A stretch of DNA of 64,000 nt from Paenibacillus sp. OK003 (GTDB lineage: Bacteria; Bacillota; Bacilli; Paenibacillales; Paenibacillaceae). Location of the stretch: NCBI RefSeq assembly GCF_900109515.1, contig NZ_FOBD01000005.1, forward strand, positions 186,001 through 250,000, written 5' to 3'. Shown here in pieces: positions 26,492 through 34,938 of this stretch. Under the pieces are notes generated by a model. It saw nothing but the letters and a program-made list of their open reading frames with translations, made no database searches and was not told the origin of the DNA. The number at the start of each line of letters is the position of its first letter. Position 1 is the stretch's first letter. Both the position numbers and the translations under genes were made by a program.

Positions 26492-29400
26492 GTGAATGAC
26501 GTGTTCAAAACGTGGAAGAAGCGGGTTGTACTTGTTGCCATGTCTATCATACTCATTAGCGGTATTACCGTTCCCGTGCATGAAGTTCGGGCGCTGGAAG
26601 GCGCTGATCCTCATTCTATTTTAAATGCTACGCAGGAAGAAAATATCCCAGATCCGGAGGGCCCAGAGCTGGAGATTTACGCGGAAAACTTTGATGATCC
26701 GGACAATTTTGGCTCTACAGGCGGAATTGCACTGAGAACTCCCTGGCTGCAGGAAGGAGTAGGTGGAAGCAAGGCCAAAACGTCGTCTGCCACAACTGCC
26801 CCCTCGCTGCCCAACATGATCAAGATTGACGGGACCGATGCACTTGCGCTGCCACTTGATCTGACTGGATACGGAAATATTCGGCTGAGCTACTACACAC
26901 GCGCCTCGTCCTATATCAGCGGAAGCATGATTATCGAATGGTCGAAGGACGGGGGCAGTTCCTGGGCAACGCTGGAGACATTTGAACTTCCCCCAGGCAC
27001 TCCAGACATGAAGAATAAGGAAGGGAATACGCTAAAAAGCTGGACGCTGGGTTCGGAAGCGAACAATAACAGCACGGTGAAAATTCGTTTTCGAACAGGA
27101 GATGCCATGCAGGCCAACATGTATATCGACAATGTTGCCATTTACGGTCAGGCTATTCCCGGTATAACGCCTGCCCCATCGCCAGTTCCGCCTGGAGAGG
27201 AGAATACGGAGTTTACGCCACCACAAGGAGTGACTTTATACGAGGATGTGGAGATTGGCACGGCTGGTGGGCGAGCAATCTATACATCCATTGCTGTTCC
27301 CGAGACAGCGGCAGCTGAACCGATGCCGGTCATGGTCTATATCCATGGAGGTGGATGGAATCACGGGGACCGAAAGCAGGCATTGAACTCCATTTGCAAT
27401 TATGTACTCAAACGCGGTTACATCGGTGTATCTCTGGACTACCGGCTGACGCCTGAGGCGCCTTTCCCTGCCCAGATTCAAGATGTAAAGCTTGCTATCC
27501 GATATTTGCGGGCCCATGCGGCGCAGTACAACCTGGACCCGAGTCGTATAGGCGTCTGGGGATCATCTGCGGGCGGCCATCTGGCTGCATTGCTCGGTAC
27601 AACAGGGGACATTGTGGCTGGTGACACTGTAATACTCGATACAGGGGTGACGTTAGATGTACCTGATCTTGAAGGTTCTGGCGGATGGCCTGAGTATTCC
27701 GACAAAGTGCAGGCCGTTGCCGACTGGTACGGACCCGCTGATTTTACGACGACATTTGCCAATAACTACAGCTCGGTCACAGCTCTGCTTGGCGGACATC
27801 GTGCATTCGATGTACCGGAGCAGGCCAGACTTGCGATGCCGGGCACGTATGCTTCACCGGATGACCCACCGTTCTGGATTCGGCACGGTGATGCTGATGC
27901 CACCATTCCCTATACCGACAGTGTTACTTTCGCGGGACAGCTTCAATCTGTGGGTGTCCCGATTGTGGATATGAAAGTCGTACCTGGTCAGGGCCATGGA
28001 TTTACAGGAACGGCTTCCGTGGTTGCCAATGCGGAGGCGTGGGCCTTTCTTGATGAACATGTGAAGAACCGGATCGTTACGGAGCGCATTATGTTCAAAA
28101 GCAATCCCGAAGACACTTCGCCTGGAAATGAACAAGAGGAAGAAGAAAAACCGTTGATGGAGAAGATCATCGCGAGCAAGCTGCCAAGCGACGATGCGGC
28201 GATTGACAGCAGCAAGCCTGACCTGAATTTCAATCAGGCCACGGGCTCCAGCACCGGATTACTAAGCATCTCTTCCACTTCGTCGACCAAGAAATATGTG
28301 TATTTCAAATTTGACATGTCCGGAAATGAGCCCGAAGGAGATCGGTATCGACTACGGATTGCCGCCAAGAAAGGCACATCAAATATCGATACAGAGTTGT
28401 CTCTATACGGTTTGAATTCAACAGACTGGAGTGAATCATCGTTAACCTGGTCGAATGCCCCGGTCCAAAGTCTCAGCGAAGGTTCGCTGCTTGGCACATT
28501 CCAGGTCACGGCAGATCGTAATGGAAGTCCGGCCGTCTATGAAGTGGATGTAACCGATTATGTGAAGAGTCGTCCAGATGCGGGGCAGGTTGCATTTTTG
28601 CTTGGGGATGCGGGATCAACAGGTGTTTCTGTGAACGTATACACCAAGGAAGCCAACGGAACGAGCAATCCGCGTCCTCAGTTATCGGTCATTGCTTTAA
28701 TCGAAGAAGGCAGTGACACGCAGTCACCTGAATGGGAGCAGGGAGCTATACTTGAGATTCGCAACTGGGGAACGGATTTTGCGGAACTGAGATGGCCTGC
28801 GGCCAGCGATGATACGGCTGTATCTGCCTACCGGATTTATCGGGATGGCGTTTTGCTGGCTGAACAAGGTAAGCAGTCATTTCGTGACAGCAGACTTGCA
28901 GCCGGAACATCGTACACGTTTCAAGTGAGGGCGATTGATGAAGCCGGCAACGTCAGCAGTGCTCTATCAACCGATATGACCACCCTTGCGGTTCCGGTAT
29001 CGTCCCTGCCTGTTGCTTCCGTCTCAGCAAGCGGTAGCGACGGCAACCTGGCGACCAATACCATCGACAATAACAGTTATACCCGCTGGTCTGTTGCCGG
29101 AGAGGGGCAATGGATCACGTTTGATCTGGGGCAGGCACAGCAAGTAGGCTATGTTGGGATTGGTTTTTACAAAGGGGATGTCCGAAAGACATTTTTTGAG
29201 ATCGAATCGTCTGTTGACAGTGAGCACTGGACCCAGATATTTAACGGGGAAAGCAGTGGGGATACAACCGAAATGCAGGCATTTGATATCCCGGACACTT
29301 CTGCACGTTATGTACGGATCACCGGGCATGGCAATTCGGATGCAAGTATTTATACAAGTCTGACCGATGTGCATCTGTATGCTCCTATTGCAGGGGGAGG

Positions 29401-30817
29401 GACGCCTGTCGCCCTGATTCCATACATTGAGCCTCAGCCACCTGAGGGAACAGAGCCCTTTATCGCTCCAGGTCTGACGGAGACAGATGGAACACCACAT
29501 GCAGTCCATCCTCCTCATACTGTAACCGGACGTACGATTGATGTACGGGATTACGGAGCAGATCTGGCTGATCATACGAGCGATGACCGACCCGCAATAC
29601 AGGCCGCTATTGATGAGGCGAACGTTGGTGATGAAGTGTTTTTGCCTGATGGAGTGTACAATTTGTTGTCCGGACCGGATGGATCTACCAACCTGATGCT
29701 CAAATCCGGGGTGAACCTGAGAGGAGAGAGCAGTGGAGGAACCGTGCTCAAGACATCGTTGGATCAGGTGACGGGCAGCGCCGTCCTGAAAGCATCGGCT
29801 CAGCACAGCATTCTCGTATCCAATATGACCCTATCTTCATCCTGGTCTGGCAGCTACACGACCGATCACCAATCCAATAATCCCTCCGCAGGGGGGCCGG
29901 ATAGCATGATCCACATCGCTAACTATGGTGAGGAACCATCGTATGACATTACGATCGACGGTGTAATTGTGGAGAAATTTAAACGAATGGCGATCCGTAT
30001 CGAACACAGCCGCGATGTCGTTGTGAAGCATGCAACATTCCGCAATGCAACAGATTTGGGCCCTGGAGGCTCAGGCTACGGAATTTCCATTCAGGGAACG
30101 GCCAAGTCCGATCGGCTCGGCTTTGACAATGATGCGATATGGAATGTGGTGGAGGATAGTACGTTTGAGGGCCCTTATCTCAGACATGGAGCGTTGATCC
30201 AGTTTGTCGCCCATAACAACGTGCTGCGTGGCAATACATTTAACGGAACGAAGCTGGATGCCATTGATCTTCATGGTGAACTGGAGTATTTGAATGAAAT
30301 TTCGGGCAATTTGATTACGGATGTGCTGACAGGCGCTGGGATTGGACTTGGCAATACAGGGGGTTCAGCACCCAGTAACCACAGCAAGTCGGGCAACGGA
30401 AACTATATTCATGACAACACGATCACGAACAGCCAAGTTGGCATCTCGGTAACCATGGGCACCCCCGATACTCTAATCGAGGATAATCTCATCGAGAATA
30501 CAACCACGATTGCCGATGCGGCAGGAATTAAAGTGCTGAATGGACCGGGGACGGTGATTCGAGGCAATGCGATCCGCAACAATACCGCCAGCGGATACTG
30601 GGGCGTGCGGCTTGAGCGCGACAAAGGCGATGCCGGAGCCGGCAATGTCGGCGAAGGAAACCCCGAGAATGTGTTAATTGAAAATAACCGAATCGAAGGT
30701 AACACGAATGGAATCGGACTCTTTGCTGGAGTCGGCATTTTGATGAAGGCCAACATTCTAAACAATGTGAATGAGGATTATTACAAAGCAGCAGGTGTTA
30801 CCGTTACCGAGCTATAA
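26492..30817 (+). CDS. Giant secreted multidomain protein: esterase, DNRLRE/CBM-like, FN3, discoidin-like and beta-helix lyase-like domains
   Basis: The frame opens at 26459, but GGAGGGG at 26479-26485 fixes the GTG at 26492 (1441 residues, signal peptide VVLVAMSIILISGITVPV). An N-terminal jelly-roll (about 45-210) is followed by an alpha/beta-hydrolase esterase with oxyanion motif HGGGW (285-289), Ser359 in GSSAGG, Asp469 in HGDAD and His502 in GQGHGF. Next are a DNRLRE-type module (about 545-740), an FN3 module (about 755-830) and an F5/8-type C module (about 835-955). The C-terminal right-handed beta-helix (1014-1441) starts with the pectate-lyase-3 signature TIDVRDYGAD. It would deacylate and cleave or bind a polysaccharide outside the cell. 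DNRLRE modules are known from alginate-binding proteins (CBM96). Catalytic residues of the helix are not identifiable, so lyase activity is inference. Confidence 0.85.
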   Translation: MNDVFKTWKKRVVLVAMSIILISGITVPVHEVRALEGADPHSILNATQEENIPDPEGPELEIYAENFDDPDNFGSTGGIALRTPWLQEGVGGSKAKTSSATTAPSLPNMIKIDGTDALALPLDLTGYGNIRLSYYTRASSYISGSMIIEWSKDGGSSWATLETFELPPGTPDMKNKEGNTLKSWTLGSEANNNSTVKIRFRTGDAMQANMYIDNVAIYGQAIPGITPAPSPVPPGEENTEFTPPQGVTLYEDVEIGTAGGRAIYTSIAVPETAAAEPMPVMVYIHGGGWNHGDRKQALNSICNYVLKRGYIGVSLDYRLTPEAPFPAQIQDVKLAIRYLRAHAAQYNLDPSRIGVWGSSAGGHLAALLGTTGDIVAGDTVILDTGVTLDVPDLEGSGGWPEYSDKVQAVADWYGPADFTTTFANNYSSVTALLGGHRAFDVPEQARLAMPGTYASPDDPPFWIRHGDADATIPYTDSVTFAGQLQSVGVPIVDMKVVPGQGHGFTGTASVVANAEAWAFLDEHVKNRIVTERIMFKSNPEDTSPGNEQEEEEKPLMEKIIASKLPSDDAAIDSSKPDLNFNQATGSSTGLLSISSTSSTKKYVYFKFDMSGNEPEGDRYRLRIAAKKGTSNIDTELSLYGLNSTDWSESSLTWSNAPVQSLSEGSLLGTFQVTADRNGSPAVYEVDVTDYVKSRPDAGQVAFLLGDAGSTGVSVNVYTKEANGTSNPRPQLSVIALIEEGSDTQSPEWEQGAILEIRNWGTDFAELRWPAASDDTAVSAYRIYRDGVLLAEQGKQSFRDSRLAAGTSYTFQVRAIDEAGNVSSALSTDMTTLAVPVSSLPVASVSASGSDGNLATNTIDNNSYTRWSVAGEGQWITFDLGQAQQVGYVGIGFYKGDVRKTFFEIESSVDSEHWTQIFNGESSGDTTEMQAFDIPDTSARYVRITGHGNSDASIYTSLTDVHLYAPIAGGGTPVALIPYIEPQPPEGTEPFIAPGLTETDGTPHAVHPPHTVTGRTIDVRDYGADLADHTSDDRPAIQAAIDEANVGDEVFLPDGVYNLLSGPDGSTNLMLKSGVNLRGESSGGTVLKTSLDQVTGSAVLKASAQHSILVSNMTLSSSWSGSYTTDHQSNNPSAGGPDSMIHIANYGEEPSYDITIDGVIVEKFKRMAIRIEHSRDVVVKHATFRNATDLGPGGSGYGISIQGTAKSDRLGFDNDAIWNVVEDSTFEGPYLRHGALIQFVAHNNVLRGNTFNGTKLDAIDLHGELEYLNEISGNLITDVLTGAGIGLGNTGGSAPSNHSKSGNGNYIHDNTITNSQVGISVTMGTPDTLIEDNLIENTTTIADAAGIKVLNGPGTVIRGNAIRNNTASGYWGVRLERDKGDAGAGNVGEGNPENVLIENNRIEGNTNGIGLFAGVGILMKANILNNVNEDYYKAAGVTVTEL

Positions 30818-30829
30818 AGGATCAGAGCA

Positions 30830-31056
30830 AGTAGCCTGGCAGGCGTCTATATAAGTTGAAGCTCAATTTTACACTTAAACGGAGAGTGCAGAACCAATTT
30901 GAAGAAGCGAAGCGTTCGCCTTTATCACCGGATTTTTTCCCTTGGACAAAGGGAATGATGAAAATCTGGGGATAAGAGCGATCGGAAAATGGTACTGCAA
31001 TCGAAGTGATCAGGTGTAACATTTATAGTTCAGCTTATGTGGCCTGATAGGCTACT
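30830..31056 (+). repeat. Family B palindromic repeat, copy 3, forming one long hairpin that ends in a T-run
   Basis: AGTAGCCTGGCAGG near 30831 pairs with CCTGATAGGCTACT near 31043. Inside, ATAAGTTGAA...TTTTACAC pairs with GTGTAACATTTATAGTTCAGC. Further in, GCAGAACC pairs with GGTACTGC, TTTATCACCGGATTTT with AAAATCTGGGGATAA, and TTTCCCTT with AGGGAA at the tip. The whole 220-base unit can fold into one imperfect hairpin followed by TTTTTG, so it can also terminate the giant gene's transcript. Confidence 0.8.
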
Positions 31057-31159
31057 TTTTGTTCTGATTATTTATTTAAGATTCATTAAAGGTTTGTCCT
31101 CTACCATGGTTTCATAAGCCTATGTTGCTTAACAGAAACCAAGAAGGAGGATTCATCTT

Positions 31160-33136
31160 TTGAATAGTTTACTACGTAAAGTTGCAGTAACGGCCTTGTC
31201 CGTGACGATGGTAACATCATCTTCTTTAGTTTTGGTGGGAAGCCCGAATGCTGCGTTTGCCGCAGAGGATACAAGCACGAGTAAAGGCATCACGCAAGCC
31301 TATGAATCGTTGTTCCAAACGGACAACGTCATTGATGTGAATGTTACGATTGATGATGCAGACTGGAAGAGCATGCTCGAAAGCCCGCTGGATAAGGATT
31401 ATAAGAAGGTAAGTGTGGAAGTGGACGGCAACAAGCTGGATAACGTTGGTTTCTCCACCAAGGGTAATCTGACGTTGAAATCCGTAGCCTCCATGCAAGA
31501 TTCCGATCGTTACAGCTTCAGACTGAAGTTCGATAAATACGACAAAACACAAACCCTGCTCGGTCTGGATAAAATGGTCCTGAACAACAACTTTTCCGAT
31601 CCATCGTACATGCGTGAAGTTCTTCATTATGAAGCGCTGCGCAGTATTGGCATGGATGTACCGATGACAAACTACGTTAATCTGTATATCAACGGCGAAC
31701 TGATTGGTTTCTATACCGGGGTCGAAGCAGTAGATGACAGCTACCTGGAACGCAATTACGGTGAAGATTATGAGGACGGTGTCCTCTACGATACAGATGA
31801 GAAGAGTTACCTGCAATATTCAGAAGGCAGTGACTACAGCACCATCACGGAAGACTTGGGTACGGACGAGAACAAAACCAAGCTCAAAAATTTCATCAAA
31901 ACACTGAACGACATGCCTGAAGGTGAAAAAGGCGATATCGAGAGTGTGCTGGACGTGGATTCGGCACTGAAATACATCGCGGGCAACATGGTCTTTGGTA
32001 ACTATGACAGCTATAGCGGCGACAAAGGGCATAACTACATGCTTTACGGCGATGCGGATGGCAAGTTCACCGTTGTACCTTGGGACTTTAACATGTCCTT
32101 TAATGGATACTCCGGTGGAGGCGGACGTGGTACAACAACTGGATCAACCACGACGAACACCAACGCAACAAACGTATCCGTGGATGAGCCAGTACTGGGC
32201 ATTAGCATGGAAAATGTACCGATGATCAACAACCTGCTAGCCGTGCCTGAGTATAAGGAAAAATACTTGAGCTACGTCAATGAGTTGACGGATTATCTGG
32301 AAGGCATCCAGGACCGTATCACAGATCTGGCTGATATCATTCGTCCATATGTTGAAGCAGATCCAACGAAGTTCTACACAACAGAGCAGTTTGAATCCAA
32401 CATCGCATATTCTGCCAACGCTGATGCAGCAGGCGGTATGGGTGGTACACCACCAGAAGGATTCGAAGGCATGACACCGCCAGAGGGCATGGAAGGTATG
32501 ACTCCTCCGGAAGGTTTTGAGGGCATGACACCTCCCGATGGTACAACACCGCCGGATGGCACAACGGGAACAGGAACAACAGACAGCACAGGCAATACCC
32601 AGACACGTCCTGGCTTCAACTTTGGCGGAGGCGGGGGCATGGGCTCCATGGCATCGGGATCGCTGACGACGTTTGCCCTGAACCGACTTGCCAATCTGCA
32701 AGAGCAGCTTGGACGTGAAGTAACGCCTTTGCCTGAGACTTCGGAAGATACAGGCACGGATAACGGAACAGGAACAACAGACAAAGCGATTACGGTAACT
32801 CTGGATGGCAAAGCGATTACGTTCCCCGATCAAGCCCCATTAGAGCAAAGCGGACGAGTTATGGTGCCGGTGAACGCCATCCTTGAAGCTTTGGGTGCAG
32901 AAGTAACGTGGGACAAAACAGCGAAAACGGTAACAGCCGTTCTGAATGACCAGACGCTTGTGCTACAGATCGGAAGCAGCACGGCAACAGTGAATGGTGA
33001 AACGTTCGAAATTGATGCACCAGCCATTATCAAGAACAGTCGCACCCTTGTGCCGGTGCGCTTCATCTCTGAAGGACTGGGACTGACCGTGGATTGGAAT
33101 CAAACGGCAGCACAAGTCACACTTACATCCAAATAA
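31160..33136 (+). CDS. Secreted CotH-family protein with C-terminal stalk (copper amine oxidase N-like) domain
   Basis: The 658-residue protein has a signal peptide ending NAAFAAED. The CotH domain covers about residues 40-460 (VNVTIDDADWKSML, GFSTKGNLTLKS, DKMVLNNNFSDPSYMREVLHYEALRSIGM, DYEDGVLYDTDEKS, VVPWDFNMSFNGY). CotH proteins are atypical protein kinases, and the DFN-like VPWDFNMSF segment is the usual metal-site motif. A Gly/Pro-rich insert of GMTPPEG repeats lies at about 430-475. The C-terminus (about 545-658) is a stalk domain (VMVPVNAILEALGAEVTWDK, TLVPVRFISEGLGLTVDWN). These are typical of surface proteins, not spore coat. The TTG start has AAGGAGG at 31144-31150. Role and substrate are unknown; it follows repeat B3 and stands alone. 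Confidence 0.88.
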   Translation: MNSLLRKVAVTALSVTMVTSSSLVLVGSPNAAFAAEDTSTSKGITQAYESLFQTDNVIDVNVTIDDADWKSMLESPLDKDYKKVSVEVDGNKLDNVGFSTKGNLTLKSVASMQDSDRYSFRLKFDKYDKTQTLLGLDKMVLNNNFSDPSYMREVLHYEALRSIGMDVPMTNYVNLYINGELIGFYTGVEAVDDSYLERNYGEDYEDGVLYDTDEKSYLQYSEGSDYSTITEDLGTDENKTKLKNFIKTLNDMPEGEKGDIESVLDVDSALKYIAGNMVFGNYDSYSGDKGHNYMLYGDADGKFTVVPWDFNMSFNGYSGGGGRGTTTGSTTTNTNATNVSVDEPVLGISMENVPMINNLLAVPEYKEKYLSYVNELTDYLEGIQDRITDLADIIRPYVEADPTKFYTTEQFESNIAYSANADAAGGMGGTPPEGFEGMTPPEGMEGMTPPEGFEGMTPPDGTTPPDGTTGTGTTDSTGNTQTRPGFNFGGGGGMGSMASGSLTTFALNRLANLQEQLGREVTPLPETSEDTGTDNGTGTTDKAITVTLDGKAITFPDQAPLEQSGRVMVPVNAILEALGAEVTWDKTAKTVTAVLNDQTLVLQIGSSTATVNGETFEIDAPAIIKNSRTLVPVRFISEGLGLTVDWNQTAAQVTLTSK

Positions 33137-33177
33137 GAATTTCTCCGGTAGAGTAACGTTGTTCTATGGAGAACGAG

Positions 33178-33212
33178 AAAAGGGATTCGATGATCAGATC
33201 GAATCCCTTTCT
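33178..33212 (+). terminator. Intrinsic terminator of the CotH gene
   Basis: AAAGGGATTCGAT (33179-33191) pairs with ATCGAATCCCTTT (33198-33210). The T-run is short (CTTTCTGG), so efficiency may be moderate. Confidence 0.7.
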
Positions 33213-33252
33213 GGTACAATGAGGGAAAAGGAGGGAAAAGGAGGGAACACAT

Positions 33253-33897
33253 ATGGCTCCCGATAAAACAAAACTTTTCCCTAATGATAATATTCGTACC
33301 GTTTGTTACATTCAGAATTTGCCGCCGCGCTCTAATGTGCTGATCGGTGATTATACGTATTATAGTGACAACAGTCGTCCACCCGAGCAATTTTATGACC
33401 GCATTCAGCATCATTATGATTTCCTGGGTGATCGTCTGGTGATCGGTAAATTCTGTGCAATTGCCGAAGGTGTGACATTCATTATGAATGGTGCCAATCA
33501 TCGGATGGAGGGCATGACGACCTATCCCTTCAATATTTTTGGTGGGGGTTGGGAGAGAGTGACCCCTACGCTGGATCAGCTGCCTTTTAAGGGAGACACT
33601 GTTTTGGGGAATGACGTCTGGATTGGGCAAAATGTAACCATCATGCCGGGTGTCACGATTGGAGACGGTGCCATCATCGCTTCCAATGCGACAGTCACCA
33701 AGGATATCGAGCCTTACACCATTGTGGGTGGCAATCCGGCCAAGCCGATCAAAAAGCGCTTTGACGACGAGATCATTGCTTTGCTGCTGGAACTGAAATG
33801 GTGGGATCAAGATGAGGCGTGGTTGGACACACATTTGGAACGACTGGTCTCTACATATGATCGGCAGACATTGCGTGAGCTTTTGAAGAGCAAGTAG
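33253..33897 (+). CDS. Vat-type streptogramin A / xenobiotic O-acetyltransferase
   Basis: The 214-residue protein has the left-handed beta-helix hexapeptide fold. It has the Vat-family landmarks in order: NVLIGDYTYYSD, GDRLVIGKFCAIAEGVTFIMNGANHRMEG with catalytic His83, YPFNIF, LPFKGDTVLGNDVWIGQNVTIMPGVTIGDGAIIASNATVTKDI, YTIVGGNPAKPIKKRF. Vat enzymes transfer acetyl from acetyl-CoA to the hydroxyl of streptogramin A. Chromosomal relatives in soil Firmicutes may act on other xenobiotics. The ATG is preceded by two ribosome-binding-like sites in a GGAGGGAAAA direct repeat (33227-33245). It is monocistronic with terminators on both sides. Family call strong; resistance activity not proven. Confidence 0.88.
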   Translation: MAPDKTKLFPNDNIRTVCYIQNLPPRSNVLIGDYTYYSDNSRPPEQFYDRIQHHYDFLGDRLVIGKFCAIAEGVTFIMNGANHRMEGMTTYPFNIFGGGWERVTPTLDQLPFKGDTVLGNDVWIGQNVTIMPGVTIGDGAIIASNATVTKDIEPYTIVGGNPAKPIKKRFDDEIIALLLELKWWDQDEAWLDTHLERLVSTYDRQTLRELLKSK

Positions 33898-33936
33898 ATT
33901 GGTGTATGAGAATTAATGTGCAAAAAACGAGGCTAT

Positions 33937-33970
33937 GGCTGGTTCCTTGCGGAGCCGGCTTTTTGCTTTT
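33937..33970 (+). terminator. Intrinsic terminator of the acetyltransferase gene
   Basis: GCTGGTTCC (33938-33946) pairs with GGAGCCGGC (33951-33959), with G-U pairs, and is followed by TTTTTGCTTTT. Confidence 0.8.
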
Positions 33971-34141
33971 GGCTGAACTTGAGGATGGAAATACAACTCA
34001 GTACGACTTCACCCTAAGCGGGGAAATGCAGCACTGCGGGGTATCTGCCTGTTTATCGATAGGGTACTAGCACAAGCTTCCGGGTTCCATATAATACATA
34101 AGTGCTGTTTATTTATCTGGTAGAACAGGAGTTGGGTAAAC

Positions 34142-34906
34142 ATGGGTATTGTAAATTCAAATATAGAGTACCCAAGGGTAATCCTGAATTCGGTACCTAA
34201 AAGCGGTACACATCTGATGAAGCAGATTATCGAAGGTATTCCAGGAATGTTATCGTACCCCAATAAATTTTATGAAGGGCATTCCACAGATCGTGATCTT
34301 CATTACAGAGAGCTGCAGCTCGTCCCCAAGGGGCTTCTCGTTACTGGCCATGTGTATTATTCTACGCTTTGGTCGGATATGCTGAGGGAAATGCAATTCA
34401 AGCATATCTTTCTCAATCGGGATCTGAGAGATATTGTTGTTTCTTATACGTACTTTATTACGGACAATTTCCCTTCTCATCCGCTTCACGCTTATATGCT
34501 TTCCCTCCCAAGCAGAAAGGAGCAATATCTGGCTCTTATCCAAGGAGTATTCAATCTTCAATATCCGAGTATTGCCACATGGTACAGTCAATTCATTGGA
34601 TGGACTCGGGAAGAGAACAGCTTGCAGGTACATTTTGAACAGTTGGTAGGCAGTCACCGATCACGCCGTCAGACAATGGAGCGTATACTTCTTTTTCTGT
34701 GGGATAAAAATCACCTTCCCCTACCTAAAAACAAGATCCTGGAAGCGATGGAACGCAATATTAATCCTCAAGGCTCCTATACTTTCCGCAGGGGGAGAAT
34801 AGGGGATTGGCGGTTCGAGTTCGACGAAGAGGTAAAAACCTGTTTTAAAGAGGTCGCGGGTCACCTCTTGCTCGTGACAGGTTATGAAGCAGATTACAAC
34901 TGGTAG
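34142..34906 (+). CDS. PAPS-dependent sulfotransferase domain protein
   Basis: The 254-residue protein has the 5'-phosphosulfate loop SVPKSGTHLMKQII (residues 17-30) and the 3'-phosphate-binding segment RDLRDIVVSYTYF (about 93-105). The C-terminal PAPS motif RRGRIGDWRFEFDEEV is near 216-231. A TGHVYYSTLW segment near 74 may supply the catalytic His. This is the cytosolic-type sulfotransferase fold, with no signal peptide or membrane segment. It moves sulfate from PAPS to a hydroxyl or amine; the acceptor is unknown. It is followed after 32 bases by an APS kinase gene, so the pair can make PAPS from APS and use it. Sulfotransferases are uncommon in Firmicutes, which hints at a specialised sulfated product or transfer. 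Confidence 0.88.
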   Translation: MGIVNSNIEYPRVILNSVPKSGTHLMKQIIEGIPGMLSYPNKFYEGHSTDRDLHYRELQLVPKGLLVTGHVYYSTLWSDMLREMQFKHIFLNRDLRDIVVSYTYFITDNFPSHPLHAYMLSLPSRKEQYLALIQGVFNLQYPSIATWYSQFIGWTREENSLQVHFEQLVGSHRSRRQTMERILLFLWDKNHLPLPKNKILEAMERNINPQGSYTFRRGRIGDWRFEFDEEVKTCFKEVAGHLLLVTGYEADYNW

Positions 34907-34938
34907 ACTTACAGCTCAACAAAAGGTGGTGTTGTATA

